A stretch of 40,238 nt of DNA from an uncultured Myxococcales bacterium (GTDB taxonomy: Bacteria > Myxococcota_A > UBA9042). Of this stretch, positions 17,040 through 24,739 are shown piece by piece. Each line of letters begins with the position of its first letter. Position 1 is the first letter of the stretch. The position numbers were made by a program, and so were the translations under genes. The stretch covers positions 1 through 40,238 of the forward strand of contig CAJBNH010000198.1 in assembly GCA_903955385.1 (NCBI GenBank), written 5' to 3'. A model generated the notes under the pieces. That model made no database searches, was not told where the DNA came from, and worked only from the letters and a program-made list of their open reading frames with translations.

Positions 17040-17077
17040 GTCTCGAGACCGCGGGCCGAGACCGGTCTCGAGACCGG
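17039..17077. repeat. Two copies of a perfect 12-bp palindrome just after a stop codon
   Basis: GGTCTCGAGACC occurs at 17039-17050, its first G being the last base of the TAG stop, and again at 17064-17075. The second copy is extended to the 16-bp palindrome CCGGTCTCGAGACCGG. Each copy can fold on itself or pair with the other, so it may act as a transcript 3' end. There is no T-run. Confidence 0.6.
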
Positions 17078-17190
17078 CGTCCGCTCCGGTTCGATCCTGC
17101 AAGTCTTCGGTATCACTCAAGTCCAGCGTAGGCACGACTTCTGCAAGGTTGGAACCTGGTTCCAGTCTTGGAGGTCGCCCTTGTCGCAAC

Positions 17191-17218
17191 GCTACCATTT
17201 CGCTACCGTCATGGTACC
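17191..17218. promoter_or_regulatory. Candidate operator of the toxin-antitoxin operon
   Basis: GCTACCAT and ATGGTACC form an inverted repeat (7 of 8 positions) with a 12-bp spacer, 26 bp before the antitoxin ATG. Ribbon-helix-helix antitoxins of the FitA type are known to bind spaced inverted repeats of this kind. A second small inverted repeat, GGAACCTGGTTCC (17151-17163), lies upstream. Confidence 0.4.
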
Positions 17219-17243
17219 AAACCCGCTGGTCGGGGAGGACGCC

Positions 17244-17483
17244 ATGCCGAACACCACACTCAAGGGCCTGCCCGTCGTCGTCTACGAGCGCTTGCGCCTG
17301 CGGGCCCAGCGCAACCGACGCAGCCTGAATCAGGAAATGATCGCCATCCTGGCCGATGCCGTGGAGGCACCGGGTCCAGCGCCGTCGCTGTCAGAGGCGC
17401 TCGAGCCGTTTCGCCAAGCATTCCGTGGGGCGCCGATCACCGACGAGGACCTGCGGCGGTGGAAGGAGGAAGGGCGCGCATGA
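17244..17483 (+). CDS. Antitoxin, FitA/VapB-type ribbon-helix-helix protein
   Basis: A 79-residue antitoxin. The N-terminus, LKGLPVVVYERLRLRAQRNR followed by RSLNQEMIAILADAV, is a ribbon-helix-helix DNA-binding fold of the FitA type: a beta strand with 'LP', then two helices with 'SLNQE'. The C-terminal tail (LSEALEPFRQAFRGAPITDE) would wrap around and inhibit the toxin. The ATG at 17244 has GGGGAGGA upstream. A start 21 codons earlier would run through the candidate operator and was rejected. The stop overlaps the toxin start (ATGA), so the pair is coupled. The toxin-antitoxin complex probably binds the inverted repeat at 17191-17218 to repress the operon. Confidence 0.85.
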   Translation: MPNTTLKGLPVVVYERLRLRAQRNRRSLNQEMIAILADAVEAPGPAPSLSEALEPFRQAFRGAPITDEDLRRWKEEGRA

Positions 17484-17890
17484 TGGTCGTCGACACCAAC
17501 ATCTTGATCTATTTGGCAATGGACATGCCTCAGACCGAAGCCGTGAAAGCATGGGCAGCGCGAGACCCGGACTGGTGCGTGCCGGGGATGGCTTGGACAG
17601 AGCTTGCCAACACGCTTGCGGGTGGTGTGCGCGCCAGCAGAATCGCCGCCCCCGTCGCCTTGGGCATTCTCCAGACGCATCGAGAACGGGTCACGACGCT
17701 GCCTGAGGCGGACACCCTCGACGTCTTGCAGACGGCCCTTGCGACAGGACTGACCGCCTACGATGTGGAATTCGTCGTCGCGGCGCGGCGTGCGGGGCTG
17801 AAGCTGCTGACCAACGACCCAGCGGTTCTGCGCGCCTGCCCGGACGTGGCCGTGGCGCTGGACTGCGAGCGGAAGTCCGCAAAGACCTGA
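17480..17890 (+). CDS. VapC/FitB-type PIN-domain ribonuclease toxin
   Basis: A 136-residue PIN-domain protein, the toxin of a type II toxin-antitoxin pair. It cleaves RNA with Mg2+ held by conserved acidic residues. All four are visible: Asp5 (MVVDTNILIYL), Glu41 (AWTELANTL), Asp95 (AYDVEFVVAA) and Asp113 (LLTNDPAVL), so it should be active. It overlaps the antitoxin stop by 4 bp and has AGGAGG nine bases upstream; a second ATG follows directly at 17483. Its stop lies 10 bp from that of the convergent barrel-thioredoxin gene. The RNA target cannot be predicted. Confidence 0.9.
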   Translation: MMVVDTNILIYLAMDMPQTEAVKAWAARDPDWCVPGMAWTELANTLAGGVRASRIAAPVALGILQTHRERVTTLPEADTLDVLQTALATGLTAYDVEFVVAARRAGLKLLTNDPAVLRACPDVAVALDCERKSAKT

Positions 17891-17900
17891 ATCAGGCAGG

Positions 17901-19319
17901 CTAATTCGGCAGGAACTGGCGAAAGCTGAACACGTCGGCGCCCACCAGTCGCGACACCAGCCGCCCGTCCTTGCCGTAGATGTCGAGCACCGGGAACCCG
18001 CCGATGCCGGGCAGGTAGTGGTCCAGCTTGGCATCGTCCCACTCACTGCCGTCCATGCGCACGAACACGAGGTCGGGGCGTTGCTTCTCGAAGGTGGCCA
18101 GCTCTTTCTCCAGCCTCTCGCACGGCTCGCACCACGTTGCGCCGTAGTCGACCAGCGTCACCCGGCCCGGCACAACCTTGGCCGCCACCTCAGGCGCATT
18201 CGGCAGGTCACCGGGTTTCGCCATGACGGGTGCGGACTTGGCAAGTGTGGGGTTGGGCTTCTCCGCCGTCGGCCCCAGGTCCAGTGCGTACTGCAGCGAC
18301 ACGTAGCCCGACGTGTTCTGTACGCCCTGCATCCCGCGCACGTCGCGCCACACCGGCACCCGCAGCGTGAACGAGCTGGACAGCGCCTGCGTCCACTCGA
18401 CCCGCACCGTGGGCGTCACGTCGAACCAGTCGCCACCGCCGCTGATGAAGTCGGTGCGCTTCAGTACGGGGGGTTCCTGGTTCACGTCGTAGACGAGCTC
18501 GGTCGCCCTGTCGCGCCACTGCCACTCGCCGGCCACCGATGCGGTCAGCCGCTGCGGGATCGCCCGCCACGAGCCCGCCACGCTGACCCGCCGCTCAGCG
18601 CCCCAGTCGAAGCCGTTTTCGGCCTCTCCCAGCGGCGTGCGGGTCCACAGCGATGCGTACCAGCCAAAACGGTTGCCGAGCGGGCCAAAGAGCTCGACAT
18701 CCCCAAGTGCCCACCACACGCCGCGTCCCAGCGATGCGTACTTGTCGGGCGGCGGAGGCGGCTCGCCCTCTCCGACCCACAGCAGCTGCTTGGAGATGTA
18801 GGGACCGGTCGGCGCCACGACACCGCCGCTGACCACCAGATGCGGCCAGCCGCGAAATGCGCGCCCCAGCAGCGTGACGGCGTCAGCGCGCAGCCGCATC
18901 TCCAGATCGCCCAACCCGTTGTCGTTCGTGGTCTTTTCCGCGTCGACCCGCTCGATGAAACCGTAGGGCAGCACGGTCCCGACACCCAGCCCGGACGAGT
19001 GGTCCAGCGACGCGTTGAACGACGCAAGGTGTAGCGTCGTGCGGAACACCTGGTCCAGCGTGACGTCTTCGGTTCCCGCAAAGAGCCGGTCGCTGTCGCT
19101 GTAGCCGTACAGCAGGCCCAAACGCAGCCGCAGCGAGGCGTCGGCAGTCCCTTGGTCCAGCGCGCGTGTCATGTCGACGTCTCCCACCGGGAGCGCGGGG
19201 TTGCCTCAGGTCGAGCACTGTGCGCCGGCCGTCCCCGAGCTCGCCGCAACGGCAAGCATGGCAACCAGCAGGACAGGGATGGCGCGATCGGCGATGGCGA
19301 GAAACGGGGTCGGGGTCAT
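17901..19319 (-). CDS. Probable selenoprotein: outer-membrane barrel-like protein with CxxU motif and C-terminal thioredoxin domain
   Basis: Read through one in-frame TGA, this is a 472-residue protein. Residues 1-33 form a signal peptide (AIPVLLVAMLAVAASSGTAGA) with GGAG before the ATG. The mature N-terminus is QCST, then the TGA (codon 38), then GNPALPVGD. Related exported proteins commonly have Cys at this place in a C-x-x-C-G-x-P motif, so TGA as selenocysteine gives CxxU. Residues 60-345 look like a beta-barrel of the MetA-pathway/'transporter' type (LRLRLGLLYGYSD, LGDLEMRLRADAV, APTGPYISKQ). Residues 375-472 are a thioredoxin fold with WCEPC (Cys397, Cys400) and the cis-Pro loop GGFPVLDIYG. 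Alternatives: a nonsense mutation, or an internal start at ATG codon 50 (GGGAG upstream), which would lack a signal peptide. It is convergent with the toxin gene. Confidence 0.65.
19181..19208 (-). promoter_or_regulatory. In-frame TGA with candidate bacterial SECIS hairpin
   Basis: The TGA codon is at 19206-19208 (minus strand). Twelve bases later, CTCCC-GGT-GGGAG folds as a 5-bp stem with a 3-base loop whose first two bases are G (19181-19193). Bacterial SECIS elements are small stem-loops with a G in the first two loop positions, placed about 16-37 bases after the UGA; this one fits at the near end of the range. The GGGAG arm could also act as a ribosome binding site for an internal ATG. 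Confidence 0.5.
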
Positions 19320-19925
19320 GGCGGCTCCGGCGTCTGGGGACGGGGGCGGCCCCACCGCCGCTCCCCAAGGCCGCATCGTGGCACGACCTTCGGCACGCTG
19401 TCATCGTCCCCGTGGCCGCGGGTGGCCACCTTGGCCGAGTCTGGCACCGGCATGAATATTGATCTGTGTCACAAATGCCACGGATTGGTTGCGATCATTT
19501 TGTGATGTCATGCAGTTGTGAAGTACGAGCCCTTCATCAGACTCTCTCGAATCCACTTGTCGCCATGGCCGAAAGTGCGTTAGCTTCTGGACATTCGCGG
19601 AAGGTGCTGCTTGAGGGCAGACCCGCCGCGTGTCAGAGGGGGACTGGGGATACATGGCTGGGGGTTCGTCCGCGGGCGACACCAGCAGATCGTGACTGGG
19701 GGATTCCGAGAACGAGAACAGCGCTGAATCAGTGCTGCCCGTTTGCGCGCTGTTGCGGTGCGTGGCCGAGTGGCAGGGGATGCGGGTCGCCTTGCGAGCT
19801 GCAAACGAGTTCTTTGCGCTGCGTGCCGGGAACCGCTCAGCCAGGGCTGGCGGATTCGCCAGCCGTCCGAGCGAACCCCGCCGAAACACACCTGCAGGAC
19901 GTCCCTGTCGCTGCATGGAGGACCC
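19320..19925. other. Divergent intergenic region, 606 bp
   Basis: This region separates the barrel-thioredoxin gene (minus) from the respiratory operon (plus). An AT-rich patch at 19450-19520 holds several GTGA/CACA elements (TGTGTCACA, two TTGTGA), suggestive of a CRP/FNR-type site but not conclusive. The rest is GC-rich and shows no credible gene; frames that cross it lack a ribosome binding site. A strong hairpin lies at 19845-19864. Confidence 0.45.
19845..19864. promoter_or_regulatory. 8-bp stem-loop in the leader of the respiratory operon
   Basis: GGCTGGCG-GATT-CGCCAGCC is a perfect 8-bp stem with a 4-base loop, 62 bp before the GTG start of the cytochrome gene. It would form in the mRNA leader if transcription starts upstream. 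It could be an attenuator or a stability element; no T-run follows. Confidence 0.4.
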
Positions 19926-21128
19926 GTGAAACAAGCTCGCAACCGTCGCATCAGGACCCTGTTGGCGTACCTGGGCGGCATCGTGTCGGCTCTCGGCTTC
20001 GGCTGGACCGTCAGCATCGGTCGGGAACAGAACGCCGCGTTGGGCGTGGCTGTGGGCCTGGCCGTCCTCACCGTCCTGCTCGTCGCCATCGGCACCAACC
20101 TGTTGCTGACGGCGCGTCGGCTTGAGGCGGGCGAGGACGTGCCTGCCTCTGACTACCGCCACACCATTCCCGTCTTTGCGGTGCTGGTGGGCGTGGTGCT
20201 GGTGGGCGTTGGGCTCAGAGGCTTGGCGGTGCCAGAGACCTTTGGTCAATTCGGCCACTTTCGCGGCGCTGCGGCGACAGAGGCACGGGTCAAGACGCCG
20301 CGCCATCTGGGCAAGGACGCCTGCAAGAAGTGCCACGAGAAGGAATTGACGCTGCACGACAAGGACATGCACGCGGCCGTGCAGTGTGAGACCTGCCACG
20401 GTGCCGGCTCTGCCCACGTCGCCGATCCGAAGAAGGTCCATCTGGTCAAGCCCAACACCAAACAGGACTGTCTGGTGTGCCATCAGGCGATGGCGGCTCG
20501 TCCCGGACGCTTCCCGCAGATCCAGTGGCGCGACCACTTCAAGTTCGCCGGCGTCGACGACGAGAAGATCGAGTGCGTGAAGTGCCACAGCCCCCACGAG
20601 CCGCTGTTCCTGGACCGCGACGTGCGCAAGGCGCGGCTGCACCCGATGATCAACCGCTGCCGCGACTGCCACGTCGGCCGCACCGACGCCACGCTCAAGC
20701 AGCCCGACGACCACCCGCCGCTGTTCCAGTGCAATTACTGCCACAAAGAGATCGCCGCGAAGTTCGCGCAGCTGCCGCACGCCAAGATCGACTGCACCAC
20801 GTGCCACATCTTCCAGCAGGTCTCGGACACGGCTGGGCGGATCGTGCGCGACGCGGACCCGCGTTTCTGCCTGTTGTGCCATGGTGCAGCGGACTTCCGT
20901 AGCAAGAACGGGCCGCCCACCATCGAGTGGCCGGCGCACCGCGACGAGATGGGCTCGGGCGAAGAGGACGCGACCAAGCGCTGCGTCGACTGCCATCAGG
21001 AGAACTACATCCACCCCGTAGGCCATGCGGCGCTGCTGCCGGCCGCGGTCGCGCCCGCCGGTGAAGTCACTGCCACGGCGCCCGCCGCCGACCCGACCGC
21101 CACCGCGGGCCAGGAGGAAACGAAATGA
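19926..21128 (+). CDS. Membrane-anchored nonaheme cytochrome c
   Basis: A 400-residue protein with three predicted membrane helices (about 11-29, 38-60 and 81-101) followed by a periplasmic part with nine CxxCH haem-binding motifs: CKKCH, CETCH, CLVCH, CVKCH, CRDCH, CNYCH, CTTCH, CLLCH and CVDCH. A Pro/Ala/Thr-rich tail ends the protein. A GTG start at 19926 was chosen because GGAGGA lies just upstream and the reading frame before it has no protein character. Its stop overlaps the next start (ATGA). With the following Fe-S and NrfD-type subunits it should form a membrane complex that passes electrons between the quinone pool and periplasmic partners, comparable in parts to alternative complex III or Nrf/Qrc-type complexes. 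The direction of flow cannot be told. Confidence 0.85.
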   Translation: MKQARNRRIRTLLAYLGGIVSALGFGWTVSIGREQNAALGVAVGLAVLTVLLVAIGTNLLLTARRLEAGEDVPASDYRHTIPVFAVLVGVVLVGVGLRGLAVPETFGQFGHFRGAAATEARVKTPRHLGKDACKKCHEKELTLHDKDMHAAVQCETCHGAGSAHVADPKKVHLVKPNTKQDCLVCHQAMAARPGRFPQIQWRDHFKFAGVDDEKIECVKCHSPHEPLFLDRDVRKARLHPMINRCRDCHVGRTDATLKQPDDHPPLFQCNYCHKEIAAKFAQLPHAKIDCTTCHIFQQVSDTAGRIVRDADPRFCLLCHGAADFRSKNGPPTIEWPAHRDEMGSGEEDATKRCVDCHQENYIHPVGHAALLPAAVAPAGEVTATAPAADPTATAGQEETK

Positions 21129-21904
21129 CCGACCGCAAGAAGAACGAGTCCGCCGCCGACCGGTCGGCCATCACCCGGCGCAAAGTGCTCAAGGCGATGG
21201 GCATCACCTCGGGCCTACTGCTCGTGCGCTGCACCCCCGCCGCCCCGCCCACGGGCCAGGCCAGCGACGGCTACGACTGGAGCAAGCACTACTGGGGCTA
21301 TGCCATCGACACAGAGAAGTGCATCGGCTGCAACGCCTGCATGCGCGCCTGCCGTGCCGAGAACGACGTGCCCGAGGGCGTGTTTCGCACCTGGGTCGAA
21401 CGCTACGAGATCACCAAGTCGGGTGAGGTCCGCGTCGATGCGGCCACGCACGACAACTTCGTGTTTGCAGAGACGAAGGGCGACGACGTGGCGCAGGCCT
21501 TCTTCGTCCCCAAGATCTGCAACCACTGCGAGAAGTCGGTGTGCAATCAGGTCTGCCCGGTGGGCGCGGCGTACCGCACGGTGGACGGCGTGGTGCTGGT
21601 CGACCCCGAGCAGTGCGTCGGGTGCGGCTACTGCGTGCAGGCGTGCCCGTACGGCAGCCGCTTCATCAACCCCAAGACGCACACCGCGGACAAGTGCACG
21701 CTGTGCTATCACCGCATCACCAAGGGTCTTTTGCCGGCGTGTGTGCAGGCGTGTCCTCGCGAGGCGCGCATCTTCGGCGACATGAAGGACCCGAAGAGCA
21801 AGCTGTCGATGCTGTTGCGGCAGAAGCGGTTCCGTCTGCTGAAGCCTGAGCTTGGCACCCACCCCAAGTGCTACTACCTGGGCCTGGATCGGGAGGTCGT
21901 ATGA
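21125..21904 (+). CDS. Tat-exported four-cluster [4Fe-4S] ferredoxin subunit (NrfC/PsrB-like)
   Basis: A 259-residue iron-sulfur protein. A twin-arginine signal, AITRRKVLKAMGITSGLLL (Arg18-Arg19), sends the folded protein to the periplasm. Cys motifs for four clusters follow: CIGCNACMRAC, CNHCEKSVCNQVCPVG, CVGCGYCVQACPYG, and CTLCYHRITKGLLPACVQACP split as in the DmsB/NrfC/PsrB family. It links the quinol-interacting membrane subunit encoded next with the multihaem cytochrome encoded before it. Both gene junctions are 4-bp ATGA overlaps, so translation is coupled. The signal also has a Cys after LLLVR; lipidation is possible but the lipobox is poor. Confidence 0.9.
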   Translation: MTDRKKNESAADRSAITRRKVLKAMGITSGLLLVRCTPAAPPTGQASDGYDWSKHYWGYAIDTEKCIGCNACMRACRAENDVPEGVFRTWVERYEITKSGEVRVDAATHDNFVFAETKGDDVAQAFFVPKICNHCEKSVCNQVCPVGAAYRTVDGVVLVDPEQCVGCGYCVQACPYGSRFINPKTHTADKCTLCYHRITKGLLPACVQACPREARIFGDMKDPKSKLSMLLRQKRFRLLKPELGTHPKCYYLGLDREVV

Positions 21905-23079
21905 ACTTCGTGTTTCCCAACGAGGTGAACGTCACCTGGTCGGTCATGATCGTGCTGTATCCGTACATCACGGGCCTTGTGGCCGGCGCGTTCATCGTGT
22001 CGTCGCTGTACCACGTGTTCGGTCGCGGGGAGCTCAAGCCCGTGGCGCGATTCTCGCTGGCCTCAGCGTTCGTGTTCCTGCTGTTCGCGCCGCTGCCGCT
22101 GCTGGTGCACTTGGGGCACCCCGAGTCGTCGTACCGGATGCTGGCGACCCCCAATTTCTCCAGCGCGATGGCAGGGTTCGGGTACATCTACTCGACGTAT
22201 CTGATCCTCGTCATCCTCGAGATTTGGTTCGTCATGCGCGGCGACTTCATCCTGCGGGCCAAGGGGGGGGGCTTTGCCGGGATGCTGTCGAAGCTCATCC
22301 TGCTTGGTAACCTGAACGAGACCGAAGCGACCCGCCACGCCGACCACAAGATCGCCACGTTTCTGGCCGGCCTGGGCATTCCGCTCGCGTGCCTGCTGCA
22401 CGGCTACGTCGGCTTTCTGTTCGGGTCGCTCAAGGCCAATCCGTGGTGGTCGACGGCGCTGATGTTCGTGATCTTCATCTTCTCGGCCATCGTGTCGGGC
22501 ATCTCGGTGCTGATCTTCCACTACTTCGTGGTGGCGCGGATCAACGGCTGGAAGGTCGATGGGATGTGCGTGCGCTCCATGGGCAAGTACCTGTGGGGCT
22601 TCATGATCATCGCAGTCGGCCTCGAGCTGCTGGAGGTGATGTCGATCGCCTACAAGCAAACCGAGGAGTGGGAGATTCTGGGCCGCCTGATCAGCGAGAA
22701 GCTGTTCTTCTCTTACGTGGTCATGCAGTTCGGCGTGCTGTCGCTGGTGCCGTTCCTGTTCCTGTCGATCGCGGCGCTGTTCCGCCTCAGCGAGCGCGTC
22801 GCCCACACCCTCATCTGGCTGTCGGCGACCATGCTGCTGGGTCAGGTGCTGCTGATGCGCTGGAACGTCGTCGTGGGCGGCCAGCTGCTGTCCAAGTCGA
22901 TGCGCGGCTTTACCGACTACTTCCCGGGAATTTGGGAGAAGGAGGGGATCATCACGGCGCTTGTCATCTTCACCGCTCCCTTCCTGATCCTTTACCTGTT
23001 CCACCGTCTTGTGCCGCTGTTCCCCCCGGCAGCGAAGCCCGCGGCTCTGTCCGCCAACACGGAGCACCAGTCCACCTGA
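21901..23079 (+). CDS. NrfD/PsrC-family polytopic quinol-interacting membrane subunit
   Basis: A 392-residue integral membrane protein with about nine or ten hydrophobic helices. The start NFVFPNEVNVTWSVMIVLYP and the pattern HLGHPESSYRMLATPNFSSA around residues 66-85 are typical of NrfD/PsrC/HybB subunits, which bind quinol at the membrane and partner an Fe-S subunit. The ATG at 21901 overlaps the preceding stop by ATGA and was preferred to a frame extension 11 codons upstream that would lie in the Fe-S gene. A run of nine G at 22263-22271 (encoding Gly-Gly-Gly) is a possible slippage site. The complex lacks a molybdopterin or other catalytic subunit in this window. Confidence 0.9.
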   Translation: MNFVFPNEVNVTWSVMIVLYPYITGLVAGAFIVSSLYHVFGRGELKPVARFSLASAFVFLLFAPLPLLVHLGHPESSYRMLATPNFSSAMAGFGYIYSTYLILVILEIWFVMRGDFILRAKGGGFAGMLSKLILLGNLNETEATRHADHKIATFLAGLGIPLACLLHGYVGFLFGSLKANPWWSTALMFVIFIFSAIVSGISVLIFHYFVVARINGWKVDGMCVRSMGKYLWGFMIIAVGLELLEVMSIAYKQTEEWEILGRLISEKLFFSYVVMQFGVLSLVPFLFLSIAALFRLSERVAHTLIWLSATMLLGQVLLMRWNVVVGGQLLSKSMRGFTDYFPGIWEKEGIITALVIFTAPFLILYLFHRLVPLFPPAAKPAALSANTEHQST

Positions 23080-23092
23080 TCCGAGGTGACCG

Positions 23093-24739
23093 ATGACGAC
23101 GGAGCGATGTCAGGGGTGTGACTTCGAGACGCTGCACAACACGGTTCACGAGCTGCAGCAGCGCGTCCACCGTCTGGAGTCCGGTACCTACCCGGTCGCC
23201 ACGGTTCCGCCGCCGGTGGTCGAGCCGCGCGAGCTGCCGTCGGATTTGCACATCGAGGGCTCGGTTTCGGCACTGCTGGGGGGCGTCGCCGTCGCAGCTT
23301 TTGTGCTGCTGGGGGCGCTGGTCCTGCGGGTGGCGTCGCAGCAGGGGATGCTCGACGCCCAGCTGGGCACGTGGCTGGGGCTGGGCTACTGCGCGCTGCT
23401 GTTGGGCGCCCACGACCTGTTGCGTCGCGCGCCGATCCTCGCCAGCCATCCGGCCGTGATGGCGCACGCGGGCGTTGTGCTGGTTCCCCTGATCGTGCTC
23501 GAGACCGTCCACAAGACCCAAGTGCTGCCGATCTGGCTTGCCGTCGTCGTGTTGGCCGTGGCCGCCGCCGGTGCCGTGGTGTCCGCCCTGAAGCACGACA
23601 AGCCCTCGCTGGCGGGTCTGGGGCTGGCGCTGGTGGTGCTTGCGATTGCCGGGCTGGGGCGCGCCGACGTGGACGCTTGGCCGCGGACCGCGACGCTGGT
23701 GGCAGCGACGACGACGGCGTTGGTCCTGGCGCACCGGCGCTGGCCGTTCCTGCGCCCGCTGGTGCTGGTTCCGGTGGGGATGGTGATGGGCTTGGCAACC
23801 CTGCTTGTCGCCAGAAGAACCGAGACCCCGCTGCTGACCGTGGTGGCGCTGGTGGCCGGGGTGGGGGCGATTGCGTCCCTGGTCCTGGGCAGCACGGTGG
23901 TTCGGCGGCAGCGCCTGTCGACGGCAGAGGCGGCGTGGTTGCCGGTGACGTTCGCTTGGGCCTTTGGTCTGCTGGCCTTTGCACACGGGCAGACCGGTGC
24001 GTGGCTCGGCGTGGGACTGGGCGTGGCCTTGGCCTTGGCCGGCACCGTGGCTGCGAGGCGAGGCGACGACCTGCAGCGGCTGGCGACGACGCTCATCACC
24101 GCGGGAACGCTGGTGGCGGGTCTGGGGTTGCCGAGGCTGGAACCCACAGGCATCGCGCTGGCTTGCGTGGGTCTGGTGGCGGTCGAGGGCACCCGGCGGC
24201 TGAAGAGTCGGCGCCTGGCCGTGCTGGCGATGCTGCTGGCGGGCACGGCGGCGGTCGTTGCGGTGGTCTGGGGGCCGGCAGACGGCGTGATGCCTTTGGT
24301 GACCGGCGTGTGTCTGGCCGCCATCCTCGTCCTGCTGGCCGTCCGCTTGAACGGTGCGGGTCTTGGCGTGTGGGGCGACTGGCTGGCACCGGCGGTGCTG
24401 GTGGCCGCGCTGGTCGTCGGGTTCGTGGCCTTGCGCGAGGGCTGCTCGCTCTTCTGCGGCAACGGGCCTGAGCTGGGCTTGGCCGAGACGCTGATTCTGG
24501 CGGTCATCTCGCTGACCGGTGTGACCTTGGGCCAGCGCGGCGTCGGCTACAAGCTGAAGATCCTGGGCTTTGTGGGGATTGGGCTGCTGGCCGTCAAGGT
24601 CGCGCTGATGGACCTGCTGTCGCTGTCGGGCGGCCTGCTGCTGGGGTCGGTGGTGGCCTTGGGCGTCGCGTTTCTGGCGGCGTCGTGGATCGTGCGCAGG
24701 TCGGGTGGGGCGGAGGCGTCGGTCCCGCCGCAGCCCTAG
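23093..24739 (+). CDS. Large polytopic membrane protein, DUF2339-like
   Basis: A 548-residue membrane protein. The N-terminal cytoplasmic part of about 50 residues begins MTTERCQGCDFETLHNTVHE and has a short heptad-like stretch (LHNTVHELQQRVHRLES), possibly a coiled coil. From about residue 55 onward it is nearly all hydrophobic, with some 16-18 helices in Val/Leu/Ala-rich sequence. The layout resembles DUF2339-type proteins, whose role is not established. It starts 13 bp after the NrfD-type gene with GAGGTG upstream, so it belongs to the respiratory operon. CQGC at the N-terminus could bind a metal, but two Cys alone are not enough to claim it. Confidence 0.7.
   Translation: MTTERCQGCDFETLHNTVHELQQRVHRLESGTYPVATVPPPVVEPRELPSDLHIEGSVSALLGGVAVAAFVLLGALVLRVASQQGMLDAQLGTWLGLGYCALLLGAHDLLRRAPILASHPAVMAHAGVVLVPLIVLETVHKTQVLPIWLAVVVLAVAAAGAVVSALKHDKPSLAGLGLALVVLAIAGLGRADVDAWPRTATLVAATTTALVLAHRRWPFLRPLVLVPVGMVMGLATLLVARRTETPLLTVVALVAGVGAIASLVLGSTVVRRQRLSTAEAAWLPVTFAWAFGLLAFAHGQTGAWLGVGLGVALALAGTVAARRGDDLQRLATTLITAGTLVAGLGLPRLEPTGIALACVGLVAVEGTRRLKSRRLAVLAMLLAGTAAVVAVVWGPADGVMPLVTGVCLAAILVLLAVRLNGAGLGVWGDWLAPAVLVAALVVGFVALREGCSLFCGNGPELGLAETLILAVISLTGVTLGQRGVGYKLKILGFVGIGLLAVKVALMDLLSLSGGLLLGSVVALGVAFLAASWIVRRSGGAEASVPPQP

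Noticed and set aside
17168-17480. Toxin extended upstream to 240 residues
   Set aside because: The extension overlaps the whole antitoxin gene in another frame. The ATG at 17480 with AGGAGG and the Asp5 motif gives a normal PIN toxin.
19181-19187. Normal start of the barrel-thioredoxin protein at a GTG (19187) just after the TGA
   Set aside because: Not excluded, but it would give an outer-membrane-type protein without a signal peptide and leave an in-frame signal peptide with its own ribosome binding site unexplained. Readthrough of the TGA accounts for both.
19452-19505. 17-codon mini-gene encoding a CHKCH haem-like motif
   Set aside because: Very short, with no ribosome binding site or signal sequence. 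The CxxCH match is probably chance despite the cytochrome gene nearby.
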